Notes: generated from the letters alone by a model not told the origin. A stretch of DNA of 64,000 nt from Oscillospiraceae bacterium (GCA_009780345.1 WRAG01000008.1:1-64000), one strand, 5' to 3'; positions 40,156-49,931 are shown, counted from the stretch's first letter. Numbers and translations are program-made.

Positions 40156-41586
40156 ATGAAATTCGACGTAAGTGTAACCTTCGCCGTTGTGGCGGAGCTT
40201 AACGAAAAGCTTGTCCACGGCAAGATTGATAAAATTTATCAAGCCGAGAAGGACGAGATTATATTAAACATTCGGCGGCGCGGCGAAATGTCACGGCTGC
40301 TTATTTCCGCGCACTCGCAAAACGCGCGGATACATTTGACGACGGCACAACGAGAAAATCCAAAGACCGCGCCGATGTTTTGTATGTTTTTGCGCAAACA
40401 CTTGGCGGGCGGGCGAATTGTGGCGATTGAGCAAATGGGGCTCGATCGCGTGGTGCGGATTGATATCGAAAATTATACCGAGCTTGGCGACTTGGTTCAA
40501 AAGTCGATGTACATTGAGATTATGGGGAAGCACAGCAATATTATCATCGTTGACGACGCGGGGAAAATCCTTGACTCGATTCGGCATGTCGATTTTACCA
40601 CAAGTTCGGCGCGGCAGGTTTTGCCGGGGCTATTCTACAAACCGCCGCCAACGCAGAGTAATTTCGCGGTTCCCGACAATCTCGCGCCGCAAGAGGGGAT
40701 TTCCGAAACGGTGGATAAGTTTTTCGCCGACAAGGATTTCGCCGAGCGAATGAAGCAAAAATCCGCGACGCTTGTTAAGTTGATTACCAACAATATTAAG
40801 CGTTGCGAGAAGAAAATTAAGTTGCACACCGAGAATATCGCTGCCGCCGAAAATCGAGATAAATATAAGGTTTACGGCGATTTGATTACCGCGAATATTT
40901 ATCGGATTGAATACGGAATGGACAAAATTTCGGTGGAGAATTATTACGACGATAACGCGCAAATTGAAATTCCGCTGAAAACCGATATTTCGCCGTCGCA
41001 GAACGCGCAGAAGTACTACACGCGCTATAACAAGCTGAAAGCGACTGAGAAATATGCGAACGAGCAGTTAGTTATGGCGCAAGTCGAGCGAGAATATTTG
41101 GAAACGGTGCTTGACGCCGCGCTGAAAGCTGAAAGCGGGGCGGAGCTTGACGAAATCCGTGCCGAACTTGCGCAGGAAGGATATTTGAAGATTGCGGTGA
41201 AGAAGCAGAAGAAGGGGAACGCGTCAAAGGCGCTTCCCGAACTTTCGGAGTTCACGTCGGGCGATGGATTCAAGATTTTGGTGGGGAAAAATAATCGTCA
41301 GAATGATTATCTTACGATGAAGTTGGCGTATTCGACCGATATTTGGCTACATACGAAAGGGATTGCGGGCTCGCACGTGATTATCCGCACCGAGGGCGGG
41401 CGCGAGGTTCCGGAATCGACAATATTTGAAGCGGCAAAATTGGCGGCGTATTACAGCCGCGGCAGGCAGTCTGCCAACGTTGCGGTTGACTATACGGCGG
41501 TGAAAAATGTTAAGAAGCCGCGCGGCGCGAAGCCGGGATATGTGATTTATGATAATTATAATACGGTTTATGTGACGCCGAGTTAA
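40156..41586 (+). CDS. rqcH: NFACT protein RqcH (FbpA-like), lacking the HhH region
   Basis: 'FDVSVTFAVVAELNEKLVHGKIDKIYQAEKDEIIL...PMFCMFLRKHLAGGRI...EIMGKHSNIIIVDDAGKILDSI...LVGKNNRQNDYLTMKLAYSTDIWLHTKGIAGSHVIIRT'. Start trimmed to ATG at 40156. Confidence 0.93.
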   Translation: MKFDVSVTFAVVAELNEKLVHGKIDKIYQAEKDEIILNIRRRGEMSRLLISAHSQNARIHLTTAQRENPKTAPMFCMFLRKHLAGGRIVAIEQMGLDRVVRIDIENYTELGDLVQKSMYIEIMGKHSNIIIVDDAGKILDSIRHVDFTTSSARQVLPGLFYKPPPTQSNFAVPDNLAPQEGISETVDKFFADKDFAERMKQKSATLVKLITNNIKRCEKKIKLHTENIAAAENRDKYKVYGDLITANIYRIEYGMDKISVENYYDDNAQIEIPLKTDISPSQNAQKYYTRYNKLKATEKYANEQLVMAQVEREYLETVLDAALKAESGAELDEIRAELAQEGYLKIAVKKQKKGNASKALPELSEFTSGDGFKILVGKNNRQNDYLTMKLAYSTDIWLHTKGIAGSHVIIRTEGGREVPESTIFEAAKLAAYYSRGRQSANVAVDYTAVKNVKKPRGAKPGYVIYDNYNTVYVTPS

Positions 41587-41587
41587 G

Positions 41588-42180
41588 ACGCGTTGCGCCT
41601 TAGACCGCGTAGCGGTTGCGCCCCGTGGGCGCGGGTTTTTAGGGCTTTGCTCTAAAAACCCATGTTGCCGCAGCGGCGGCGGGGGTTGCGCGGGCGCGCG
41701 CGGCGCGGCAAGGACCAGTCCTTGCCAATCCAGCAAACTTTTGCGCGCCAAAAGTTTGTTCAAAACCGTCGCCCTCCCCGTCGCGACCCTTCCCGACAAA
41801 AAGCGTCGGGCGGGTGCCCCGCTGACGGAACCACGGGCGAAAGTTAGTGCAAACATAGCACACTAACCAAACAAATTCTCGCGCTTTTAGGCGCGGGTCC
41901 ATCTCGAACGGGAGCGGCGGTTTATCTCGCTAATCTTTCCGCGAATGCGGTTCGCTAACTTTGGTCGCCCTCATGCCGGACGGGTACACACGCGGTTTGT
42001 GCGTGGGTCGGCGGCATAGTGGCGACGGTTTTGTTAAAACTTTTGCCGTCAAAAGTTTTTCGGGGTGTGTCGAGGGTATTCGATAATACCCTTGACGACC
42101 TTTATGCCCCCAGGGCATACCCTAAAAGGTTTTGAGCCTGCCGCCGCAGCGGAAAAAAACTCCGCGCCGTCAGGCGTAAA
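41588..42180. repeat. Intergenic mosaic of palindromic modules (R7)
   Basis: 'ggaccagtccttgccaatccagcaaacttttgcgcgccaaaagttt', 'ctcgcgcttttaggcgcg', M4 fragment. Confidence 0.75.
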
Positions 42181-42189
42181 AAGGGAGAT

Positions 42190-43230
42190 GTGCTTATGAA
42201 AAAAATAATCCTAATCCTAATTTTATTCGTATTTCTAACGGCGTGCGCAAGTGATGATTATCAAGTTTTGCCATACGAATCGTATGAACCGGAGGAAGTA
42301 GAGGAAATAGCTCCCGCCGCCTTTTCTCCTAGGGGACGATGGGTGTTTGTCGAGTCGCAGGAAGTTGTTGACGATTTTATCACGCCGTTGATAGACATAC
42401 GGAGAAGGGATATTATCGTGGCGTTTTACGGCATGCTTTATGGGCGTTTAGTCCGAACGAGCAACTACGATTTTACCATCACTGAAATAAGCGGAAACAG
42501 CCGAGGGGTTAATTGGCACGCTGACGACGGATTAGAAGCTTGGCTTAGTTTTAACCCCGAAACCGAGCTGTTGCGGTATACAATGTTTAACGAATCGGAC
42601 GAGCGGTATATGCACTTTTATTTTGAAAGATTTCCGGAGGGGGCTGACAATTGGGAAACCATGGATAATCTTTTTGAAACGGTAGACGTAGAAAGATTTA
42701 TGATAGGTTCCGTGAACGCGGGAACCGCCGAAATAATATTCACCGGCGAGTTTTTCACGCGCGAGCAAATGGAAACTATGAAAGCACAAGCGGCAAGTTG
42801 GCAAGCGTCGCCGGCGGGAATTGCTAATTTCGCTCATATAATTGTGATAGAGCCGGTGAATGGCGGTGAACAGCAGGTTTTTCTGACTGAGAATAATTTG
42901 ACGCCTTCTCATCGGAGAGAGGAATACGTTACTTACGAAAGAATACGGATAACAACGCCTGTTCGCGGAGCGGAAATTCGACTTATACAGGTGGGTATGG
43001 GCGGAGGAAGCGGAGAACTTTCGTTAACATATATGTTTACCACACGAAATTCAGTATGGTTGGAAAGTTTCTACTCGGAAGCGAAAAGGTTTACAGATGA
43101 AGGGTGGACATACGAAGAAGGAGTGTGCGGCTGGGGGAACGATACTTTGCATCAGATTGGCGAATCTTGGAGTGAAGCGCAGAATAGAACGTTTATAGCA
43201 AGCACATTACAGAACGCGCAATTTAGGTAA
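42190..43230 (+). CDS. Lipoprotein of unknown function (GRW...LLRYT family)
   Basis: Lipobox 'FLTACAS'; 'RGRWVFVESQEVVDDF...TELLRYTMFNESDERYMHFYFERF'. Confidence 0.65.
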   Translation: MLMKKIILILILFVFLTACASDDYQVLPYESYEPEEVEEIAPAAFSPRGRWVFVESQEVVDDFITPLIDIRRRDIIVAFYGMLYGRLVRTSNYDFTITEISGNSRGVNWHADDGLEAWLSFNPETELLRYTMFNESDERYMHFYFERFPEGADNWETMDNLFETVDVERFMIGSVNAGTAEIIFTGEFFTREQMETMKAQAASWQASPAGIANFAHIIVIEPVNGGEQQVFLTENNLTPSHRREEYVTYERIRITTPVRGAEIRLIQVGMGGGSGELSLTYMFTTRNSVWLESFYSEAKRFTDEGWTYEEGVCGWGNDTLHQIGESWSEAQNRTFIASTLQNAQFR

Positions 43231-43244
43231 AAGGAGCAAAAATT

Positions 43245-44096
43245 ATGGATTTATGGTACAGAGAACATCATACCGACAACGTACGCCTGTCAATCAAGGT
43301 GAGCGAGACGCTTGCCACCGCGCAGAGCGAGTTTCAGCGAATCGATATATTCGAAACGCCGGAGTTCGGGCGGGTGTTGACGCTCGACGGATATTTAATG
43401 CTTACCGAGAAGGACGAGTTTATTTATCACGAGATGATCACCCACGTTCCGATGGCTGTAAATCCTGATATATCCGATGTTTTGGTAATCGGCGCGGGGG
43501 ATGGCGGAACTGTGCGTGAGTTATGCAAGTACGATCATGTTAAGCGAATCGACTTGGTTGAGATCGACAAAATGGTGGTAGAGCTTTGCCAAAAGTACCT
43601 GCCGCAGACGGCGAACAAGCTGGCCGATTCGAGAGTGAACATATATTTCGAGGACGGATTAAAGTTTGTGCGATCGAAATTCGACGAGTATGACTTGATT
43701 ATTGTGGATTCTACCGACCCGTTTGGGCCGGGCGAGGGGCTGTTTACCAAGGAATTCTACGGGAATTGCTACAGCGCGCTGCGGGCGCATGGAATTTTGG
43801 TAAATCAGCACGAAAGTCCGTTTTACGACAATGACGCGCTTGCGATGAAGCGGGCGAACGAGAAAATTCGGCAAATGTTCCCGAAATCGTATGTGTATCA
43901 GGCGCATATTCCGACATATCCGTCGGGGCATTGGTTGTTCGGCTTTGCGTCGAAAGGGTTGGAGCCGATTTCGGATTTGAAAGCCGATTGGTGGAACAAT
44001 TTGGGGATTGAGACGAAGTATTATAACACCGAACTTCATAAGGGAAGTTTTGCGTTGCCGAACTATGTGAAATGGATGCTGGGGGAGGGGAAATAA
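43245..44096 (+). CDS. speE: Spermidine synthase (polyamine aminopropyltransferase)
   Basis: 'MDLWYREHHTDNVRLSIKVSETLATAQSEFQRIDIFETPEFGRVLTLDGYLMLTEKDEFIYHEMITHVPM...VLVIGAGDGGTVRELCKY'. Confidence 0.97.
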   Translation: MDLWYREHHTDNVRLSIKVSETLATAQSEFQRIDIFETPEFGRVLTLDGYLMLTEKDEFIYHEMITHVPMAVNPDISDVLVIGAGDGGTVRELCKYDHVKRIDLVEIDKMVVELCQKYLPQTANKLADSRVNIYFEDGLKFVRSKFDEYDLIIVDSTDPFGPGEGLFTKEFYGNCYSALRAHGILVNQHESPFYDNDALAMKRANEKIRQMFPKSYVYQAHIPTYPSGHWLFGFASKGLEPISDLKADWWNNLGIETKYYNTELHKGSFALPNYVKWMLGEGK

Positions 44097-44761
44097 TGAA
44101 GAACAACGACCTGCTAAGCGTAAATCCTGTTGAAAATTATGAGGCGCCGCGGATTCCGACGTTGGACGATACGTGCGGCAACGCCGAAATGCTGAAAAAG
44201 CTGCCGAATCGATGGAAGCGGAAAGCGGCGGTTATCGCGTGTTTGGGAATTATGGGTGCGAATGCGCTTACGGGGTGTATGGGACACCGTGAATTTGATA
44301 GAACTTGGAGAGTTCATAATGGAGGGGCTTTCTCTTCGCCGATGTATATTGTACATATGACCGAGCAAGAAGCGTTCGGTATTATTCGTTCTCAATTGGA
44401 AGCGGCGGGGCTTAACTTTGACGCTGAGCCGCCCGATTATACCGTTCAATTCAGCGGCTCTACAATCAGCCTTGAATTGTTTGACGAAGAGCGAAATGTT
44501 GCAATTGCTCGCGTCCGAGCGGATGATAGAAATATAACTCATTTTCCGCATGAATGGCAGGAACGTTGGCATACTAACGCAGTCGCGCAAAGGTTCGCGG
44601 AGCAGACGGATATTACGGTAGGCGTATTTTACAATCAAGGAGTTACGCAAAGGGAACTTGAATATCATGGGCAAAGAGCCACTAGAGATTTTATGGAAAG
44701 TCAACTTGACGCGCAAGTACGGGAGTTTATTGATTTTCTTCGCAACGAGGGGATCTTATGA
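44096..44761 (+). CDS. Lipoprotein-like protein with long N-terminal cytoplasmic segment
   Basis: Overlaps speE stop (TAATG). 'PRIPTLDDTCGNAEMLKKLPNRWKRKAAVIACLGIMGANALTGC'. Confidence 0.65.
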   Translation: MKNNDLLSVNPVENYEAPRIPTLDDTCGNAEMLKKLPNRWKRKAAVIACLGIMGANALTGCMGHREFDRTWRVHNGGAFSSPMYIVHMTEQEAFGIIRSQLEAAGLNFDAEPPDYTVQFSGSTISLELFDEERNVAIARVRADDRNITHFPHEWQERWHTNAVAQRFAEQTDITVGVFYNQGVTQRELEYHGQRATRDFMESQLDAQVREFIDFLRNEGIL

Positions 44762-44772
44762 GGAGGTAGAAA

Positions 44773-45618
44773 ATGAAATTTATAGGTTGTGATTGTGATT
44801 ATCAAGCGGCGGATATTGTGGTGTTTGGCGCGCCGTTTGACGGAACGGCGTCGAATCGCCCTGGTTCGCGTTACGCGCCCGGCGCAATGCGGCAAGAGAG
44901 CGAGGCAATCGAAACGTACAGCCCTTATGTTGATAAGGATATTTGCGATTTGCGCATATGCGATGATGGAGATTTGGAACTTCCGTTCGGAAATCTGGCG
45001 AATGTGGTTGACATAATCGAAGAGTGTGCCGCGAAAGTCCTGTCAGGCGGCAAGTTGCCGGTCATGCTCGGCGGCGAGCATTTGGTAACGTTAGGCGCGG
45101 CAAAGGCCGTGTTCGCCAAACATCCCGACCTTTGCATGATACATTTTGACGCGCATACTGACTTAAGGGACGATTATTTGGGTGAGAAATTGTCTCACGC
45201 GACGGTGATTCGGCGATGTTGGGATTTCCTGGGCAATGATAAAATCTATCAATTCGGAATTCGAAGCGGCTTGCGTGAGGAGTTTGAGTGGGCGAAGAAG
45301 CATACAACGCTGCAAAAATTTGACTTCGGCGGCTTGGACGAGGTGATTTCGAAGCTGGGTGACAAGCCTGTGTACTTGACAATTGATTTAGACGTAGTTG
45401 ATCCGTCCGAATTTTGCGGCACGGGAACGCCCGAGGCAGGTGGCGTAAGCTTTACCGCGCTGCGCGAAGCGATAGAGAAAATGGGGAAACTTAACATAGT
45501 TGCGGCGGATTTGGTTGAACTTGCGCCGCAGTTAGACGCAAGCGGCGCGTCAACTGCGCTTGCGTGCAAGGTTTTGCGGGAACTCTTGTTGAGCGTGGGG
45601 AGTGAAAGTAATGCGTAA
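44773..45618 (+). CDS. speB: Agmatinase
   Basis: 'VVFGAPFDGTASNRPGSRYAPGAMRQES...MLGGEHLVTLGAAKAV...MIHFDAHTDLRDDYLGEKLSHATVIRR...LTIDLDVVDPSEFCGTGTPEAGG'. Confidence 0.96.
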   Translation: MKFIGCDCDYQAADIVVFGAPFDGTASNRPGSRYAPGAMRQESEAIETYSPYVDKDICDLRICDDGDLELPFGNLANVVDIIEECAAKVLSGGKLPVMLGGEHLVTLGAAKAVFAKHPDLCMIHFDAHTDLRDDYLGEKLSHATVIRRCWDFLGNDKIYQFGIRSGLREEFEWAKKHTTLQKFDFGGLDEVISKLGDKPVYLTIDLDVVDPSEFCGTGTPEAGGVSFTALREAIEKMGKLNIVAADLVELAPQLDASGASTALACKVLRELLLSVGSESNA

Positions 45619-45982
45619 ATTTGGGATTTTCCTTATATTGTTTGTGTTTGTACTTAGTGGGTGTCAATTAGGGAATAACGAACGTGAGGAATCTACTGTT
45701 GTTGGCTCGGAAGCGGCTTTGGTTATAGCGCAGGAAACGATTGAAGAATATTTCCCGGGGCGGATTAATGAGAGAACAAAATGGTATAATTCCGGATTAA
45801 TTTTTACTTATTCTTATCCTCCTATGCCGCCAACGTTTCTTGTGCTTGCGTTGTTTGACGCGCCGGAAGGTGTTGAAGATAATTCTGACTATATAAGGGA
45901 TAATGCGGATGTTAGAGTTTCGATATGTTCAGAAACGGGAGAAGTTTTTATATTAAATCAGGAGGTAGAGGAAAATGAGTAG
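45602..45982 (+). CDS. Small lipoprotein
   Basis: Lipobox 'VFVLSGCQ'; overlaps speB 3' end and the next gene. Confidence 0.65.
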   Translation: MKVMRKFGIFLILFVFVLSGCQLGNNEREESTVVGSEAALVIAQETIEEYFPGRINERTKWYNSGLIFTYSYPPMPPTFLVLALFDAPEGVEDNSDYIRDNADVRVSICSETGEVFILNQEVEENE

Positions 45983-47174
45983 AGCAATTATAATTGGAGC
46001 CGGCGGGGTGGCGCGGGTTGTGGCGCATAAATGCGCGCAAAACACCGAGGTGTTCAGCGATATTCTTATCGCGAGCCGCACGTTGTCGAAATGCGACGCG
46101 ATTGCGGAGAGTATCAAGCATTACAAGTCAAACGTTACGACCGCGCAGGTTGACGCGGACAATGTTCCCGCGCTTGTCGCGCTTTTTAACGAGTTTAAGC
46201 CTGATATTGTGATTAACGTCGCGCTTCCGTATCAGGATTTGACCATTATGGACGCGTGTTTGGAGTGTAAGGTTGATTACCTTGATACTGCGAATTATGA
46301 GCCGCTTGACACGGCGAAATTTGAGTATAGCTGGCAGTGGGCGTATCGCGAGAAGTTCGAGAAGGCGGGGATTACCGCAATTTTGGGTTGCGGGTTCGAC
46401 CCCGGCGTGACGGGGGTGTTTTCGGCGTACGCGATGAAGCATTATTTTGACGAAATCTACGAAATTGACATTTTGGATGCGAACGCCGGCGATCACGGCT
46501 ATCATTTCGCGACGAATTTTAATCCCGAAATCAACATCCGCGAAATTACCGCGAACGGTCGTTATTGGGAAGCCGGAGAGTTCGTGGAAACTTTGCCGCT
46601 TGAGGTGAAGCGCACCTACGATTTCCCGCAAATCGGGGAAAAGGATATGTATTTGCTGTACCATGAAGAGCTTGAGTCGTTGGCGCAGAATATCAAAGGC
46701 ATTAAGCGAATTCGGTTTTTTATGACGTTTTCGGAGAAGTATTTGACACACTTGCGAGTGCTTGAAAACGTTGGCATGACGTCGATCGAGCCGATTGATT
46801 TTGAGGGGCAGAAAATCGTGCCGTTGCAATTTTTAAAGGCTGTGCTTCCCGATCCGGCGTCGCTTGGGCCGCGAACGAAAGGCAAAACCAATATCGGCTG
46901 TATTTGTAAGGGAGTAAAGGATGGGAGCCCTACAACCTATTACGTTTACAATGTGTGCGACCACGAGGAATGTTACCGCGAAGTTGGATCGCAGGCGATT
47001 TCGTATACGACGGGAGTTCCCGCGATGATTGGCGCGAAGTTGGCGCTTCTTGGCAAATGGAAGAAGCCGGGAGTTTATAATGTCGAAGAATTCGACCCCG
47101 ATCCGTTTATGGATGAGCTAAACAAGCAGGGCTTGCCGTGGCATGAGGATTTCGCGCCGAAGTTGGTGGATTGA
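45975..47174 (+). CDS. Carboxynorspermidine dehydrogenase (saccharopine dehydrogenase family)
   Basis: 'SRAIIIGAGGVARVVAHKCAQNTEVFSDILIASRTLSKCDAIAESI...LGCGFDPGVTGVFSAYAMKHYFDEIYEIDILDANAGDHGYHFATNFNPEINIREI'. Confidence 0.94.
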   Translation: MSRAIIIGAGGVARVVAHKCAQNTEVFSDILIASRTLSKCDAIAESIKHYKSNVTTAQVDADNVPALVALFNEFKPDIVINVALPYQDLTIMDACLECKVDYLDTANYEPLDTAKFEYSWQWAYREKFEKAGITAILGCGFDPGVTGVFSAYAMKHYFDEIYEIDILDANAGDHGYHFATNFNPEINIREITANGRYWEAGEFVETLPLEVKRTYDFPQIGEKDMYLLYHEELESLAQNIKGIKRIRFFMTFSEKYLTHLRVLENVGMTSIEPIDFEGQKIVPLQFLKAVLPDPASLGPRTKGKTNIGCICKGVKDGSPTTYYVYNVCDHEECYREVGSQAISYTTGVPAMIGAKLALLGKWKKPGVYNVEEFDPDPFMDELNKQGLPWHEDFAPKLVD

Positions 47175-47254
47175 ATGGGAGTAATTAATTTAGCAACCAA
47201 AGTCGAGAAAATAAGCGCCGCTTCATTTACAATAGAAGTGGAGGGTATGAACAT

Positions 47255-48160
47255 ATGGAAAATTGGGAGAAAGTCAATGCTGTAGACAGGATGCAAGAAT
47301 ACATCATTTCACACATTGCCGAAGAAATAACAATGCAGGATTTAAGCCGTGTTGCAGGATATAGCCTTTGGCACTCGGCGCGGATTTTCAAGGAACTTTC
47401 AGGGAAAACGCCGTTTGAGTTTATTCGCTTAATCAGGCTTACATCGGCGGCGGAAGAGCTAAGGGATTCGAATGCCAAAGTGGTGGATGTTGCGCTTGAT
47501 AAAGGCTTTGATTCTCATGATGGTTTTACAAGGGCTTTTGCGAAGAAGTTCTATATAACTCCGAATAAGTATCGCAAAGAAAAGCCGCCTATAAGCTATT
47601 TCACTTATCACCCAAGCCGCCATTACTACCTTCACATTAATCAAAGGAATGATGAAGAAATGAAAGATTTATTTCCACAAACAATTACGGCGCAAGTTGT
47701 AGAGAGGCAAGTACGCAAGTTGATTTTGTTGCGCTCGCGAAAAGCGACTGATTACTTTTCGTATTGCGAGGAAAACGGTTGTGATTGGGAAGGGGTGCTT
47801 AACAGCGTTCCTGAAAAGCTTGATGTTGCGGCAATTTTAGAATTGCCACAACATTTAATAACGAACGGAACTTCAGCAATCGCGGCAGGTATTGAGGTTC
47901 CGACAGATTACTCGAAGCCGTTGCCGGATGGGTATGAAATGCTTGAATTACCTCCTTGTTCAATGCTGTATTTTAGAGGAATGCCTTTTGAAAATGAGGA
48001 TGATTTCTGCAAAGCGATAGATATAGTTTTTAAGGCGATTGGAAACTATAAGCCCGAACTGTACGGATATTATTTTGCAGACGAGATTGCTCCTAAGTTT
48101 AATTTCGGCGCGTCGGCGGAAATGGGAGCAAAAATGGCTGTGCCGGTTAAAGTTTTATGA
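47255..48160 (+). CDS. AraC family transcriptional regulator with GyrI-like effector domain
   Basis: 'ITMQDLSRVAGYSLWHSARIFKELSGKTPFEFIRLIRLTSAAEELRDSNAKVVDVALDKGFDSHDGFTRAFAKKFYITPNKYRK'. Confidence 0.92.
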   Translation: MENWEKVNAVDRMQEYIISHIAEEITMQDLSRVAGYSLWHSARIFKELSGKTPFEFIRLIRLTSAAEELRDSNAKVVDVALDKGFDSHDGFTRAFAKKFYITPNKYRKEKPPISYFTYHPSRHYYLHINQRNDEEMKDLFPQTITAQVVERQVRKLILLRSRKATDYFSYCEENGCDWEGVLNSVPEKLDVAAILELPQHLITNGTSAIAAGIEVPTDYSKPLPDGYEMLELPPCSMLYFRGMPFENEDDFCKAIDIVFKAIGNYKPELYGYYFADEIAPKFNFGASAEMGAKMAVPVKVL

Positions 48161-48172
48161 TGAGGTGAATTT

Positions 48173-49327
48173 ATGTTAGACACATCAAACCTGTCAACCC
48201 CTTGCTATGTAATTGATGAGGGGTTGCTTATTAAAAATTTAGAGAAAATTAGGTCGGTAATCGACGCTACGAACGACGAAAGCCGAGCTTTTGGTAACAC
48301 GCCTCGCGTGTGCAAGATTTTGCTTGCGCAGAAGGCGTTTTCGGCGTGGAAACTTTACCCGCTTATCAACGAATATCTCGACGGAACCACCGCCAGCTCG
48401 CTGTTTGAAGCGAAATTAGGCAAAGAGCATTTCCCCGGCGAGGTTCATGTATTCGCGCCCGCGTATCGGGAGTGTGATTTCGCTGAAATCGCTGAAATTT
48501 GCGACCATATCGTGTTTAACTCGTTGCGGCAACTTGAGAAGTACGCGGACAAATGCCAATCGAAGTCGGTAGGATTGCGTATCAACCCCGAATATTCGGA
48601 AATTGAAACCGAGATGTACAATCCATGCGCGCCGACGTCACGGCTTGGCGCGACTTTGGATGCGTTGGGGGACGAACTGCCGTCGATTGATGGTTTGCAC
48701 TTCCATACGATGTGCGAGCAAAATTCGGATACGTTGGAGCGGACGCTTGACGTGGTTGAGGCGAAGTTTGGAAAGTATCTGAAACGGCTGAAATGGCTGA
48801 ATTTCGGCGGCGGGCATCATATTACGCGGGATGATTATGATATTGCGCGGCTAATCGCGTGTATTCGACGGTTTCAGGATAAGTATGATTTGGAGATTTA
48901 CCTCGAACCGGGCGAGGCGATTGCGCTTAATGCCGGATTTTTGGTTGCCGGCGTTTTGGATGTGGGAGAAATCAGGAACGGAGTTCGCAACGTAATTTTG
49001 GACACTTCCGCCGCGTGCCATATGCCGGACGTGCTTGAAATGCCGTATAAGCCGAAGATTATAGGTGCGGTGGATAAGAGCGAGTACGCATACCGTCTTG
49101 GAGCGCACACCTGTTTGGCGGGCGATGTAATCGGGGAGTATTCTTTCGATAGTCCGCTGAATATCGGCGATAAGCTTGTTTTCACAGATATGGCGATATA
49201 TACAATGGTGAAAAATAATACGTTTAACGGCATAAATTTACCGTCCATCCTAATTCGCAGGATAGACGGCAAAGTTGAGACCGTAAAAGAGTTCGGGTAT
49301 GAGGGTTTTAAGGGGCGACTCGGGTGA
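48173..49327 (+). CDS. nspC: Carboxynorspermidine decarboxylase
   Basis: 'STPCYVIDEGLLIKNLEKIRSV...LRINPEYSEIETEMYNPCAPTSRLGATLD...LPSIDGLHFHTMCEQNSDTLERTL...LNFGGGHHITRDDYDI'. Confidence 0.96.
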   Translation: MLDTSNLSTPCYVIDEGLLIKNLEKIRSVIDATNDESRAFGNTPRVCKILLAQKAFSAWKLYPLINEYLDGTTASSLFEAKLGKEHFPGEVHVFAPAYRECDFAEIAEICDHIVFNSLRQLEKYADKCQSKSVGLRINPEYSEIETEMYNPCAPTSRLGATLDALGDELPSIDGLHFHTMCEQNSDTLERTLDVVEAKFGKYLKRLKWLNFGGGHHITRDDYDIARLIACIRRFQDKYDLEIYLEPGEAIALNAGFLVAGVLDVGEIRNGVRNVILDTSAACHMPDVLEMPYKPKIIGAVDKSEYAYRLGAHTCLAGDVIGEYSFDSPLNIGDKLVFTDMAIYTMVKNNTFNGINLPSILIRRIDGKVETVKEFGYEGFKGRLG

Positions 49328-49915
49328 AACGCGTTCAAGGCTTCTAAACATACCATAACTCGATGGTGACGGAAAACGCATACGAAGAGTATCCTCAAAA
49401 AGCTGATAATCATAAGTCACGAAACTCGTTTCCTCGCTTCCCCATGCTAGTTGTCCGTTTTCGACCGACCATTCAAAATCTTCGCTATGTATTTCAAACG
49501 GCGGCTCTTCTATAAAAATATTAACTATATTCCGCTGTTCTCCTGTGCCGTCCGCGCGAAAATAAAGCGTAACCGCAAAATGTTGCATCATTCCGCCGTC
49601 GTTAATAGTCCATGCTCCAAGTAATTGCGATGTGTCAAGATTGCGTTCGGCGATATATATGGAGCCGTGCTCCCAGACGATAGATAAATTCAACGCCTCA
49701 GCTATCGCGCGAATTGGCAAATATGTTCGGTTGTTCATAGTAAACGGACGGGCGTCATAATCAAAGTTAACACGATTGTTGTTCACTGTCACAAAATGGA
49801 CATTGAGGAACACTTCGCGCATTACTCCCGTCGCCGCGAATGTAACAACAGCAGTCGTTAAAACGGCACACACCAAAAATCCGGCAATAAAGCTTTTAAC
49901 TTTTCCTTTTTTCAT
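49250..49915 (-). CDS. Secreted stalk-domain protein with GxW C-terminal domain
   Basis: 'NNRVNFDYDARPFTMNNRTYLPIRAIAEALNLSIVWEHGSIYI...LLGAWTINDGG...'. Overlaps nspC 3' end by 78 nt, convergent. Confidence 0.78.
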   Translation of the reverse strand: MKKGKVKSFIAGFLVCAVLTTAVVTFAATGVMREVFLNVHFVTVNNNRVNFDYDARPFTMNNRTYLPIRAIAEALNLSIVWEHGSIYIAERNLDTSQLLGAWTINDGGMMQHFAVTLYFRADGTGEQRNIVNIFIEEPPFEIHSEDFEWSVENGQLAWGSEETSFVTYDYQLFEDTLRMRFPSPSSYGMFRSLERVSPESPLKTLIPELFYGLNFAVYPAN

Positions 49916-49931
49916 AAGATTAACTCCCTTT

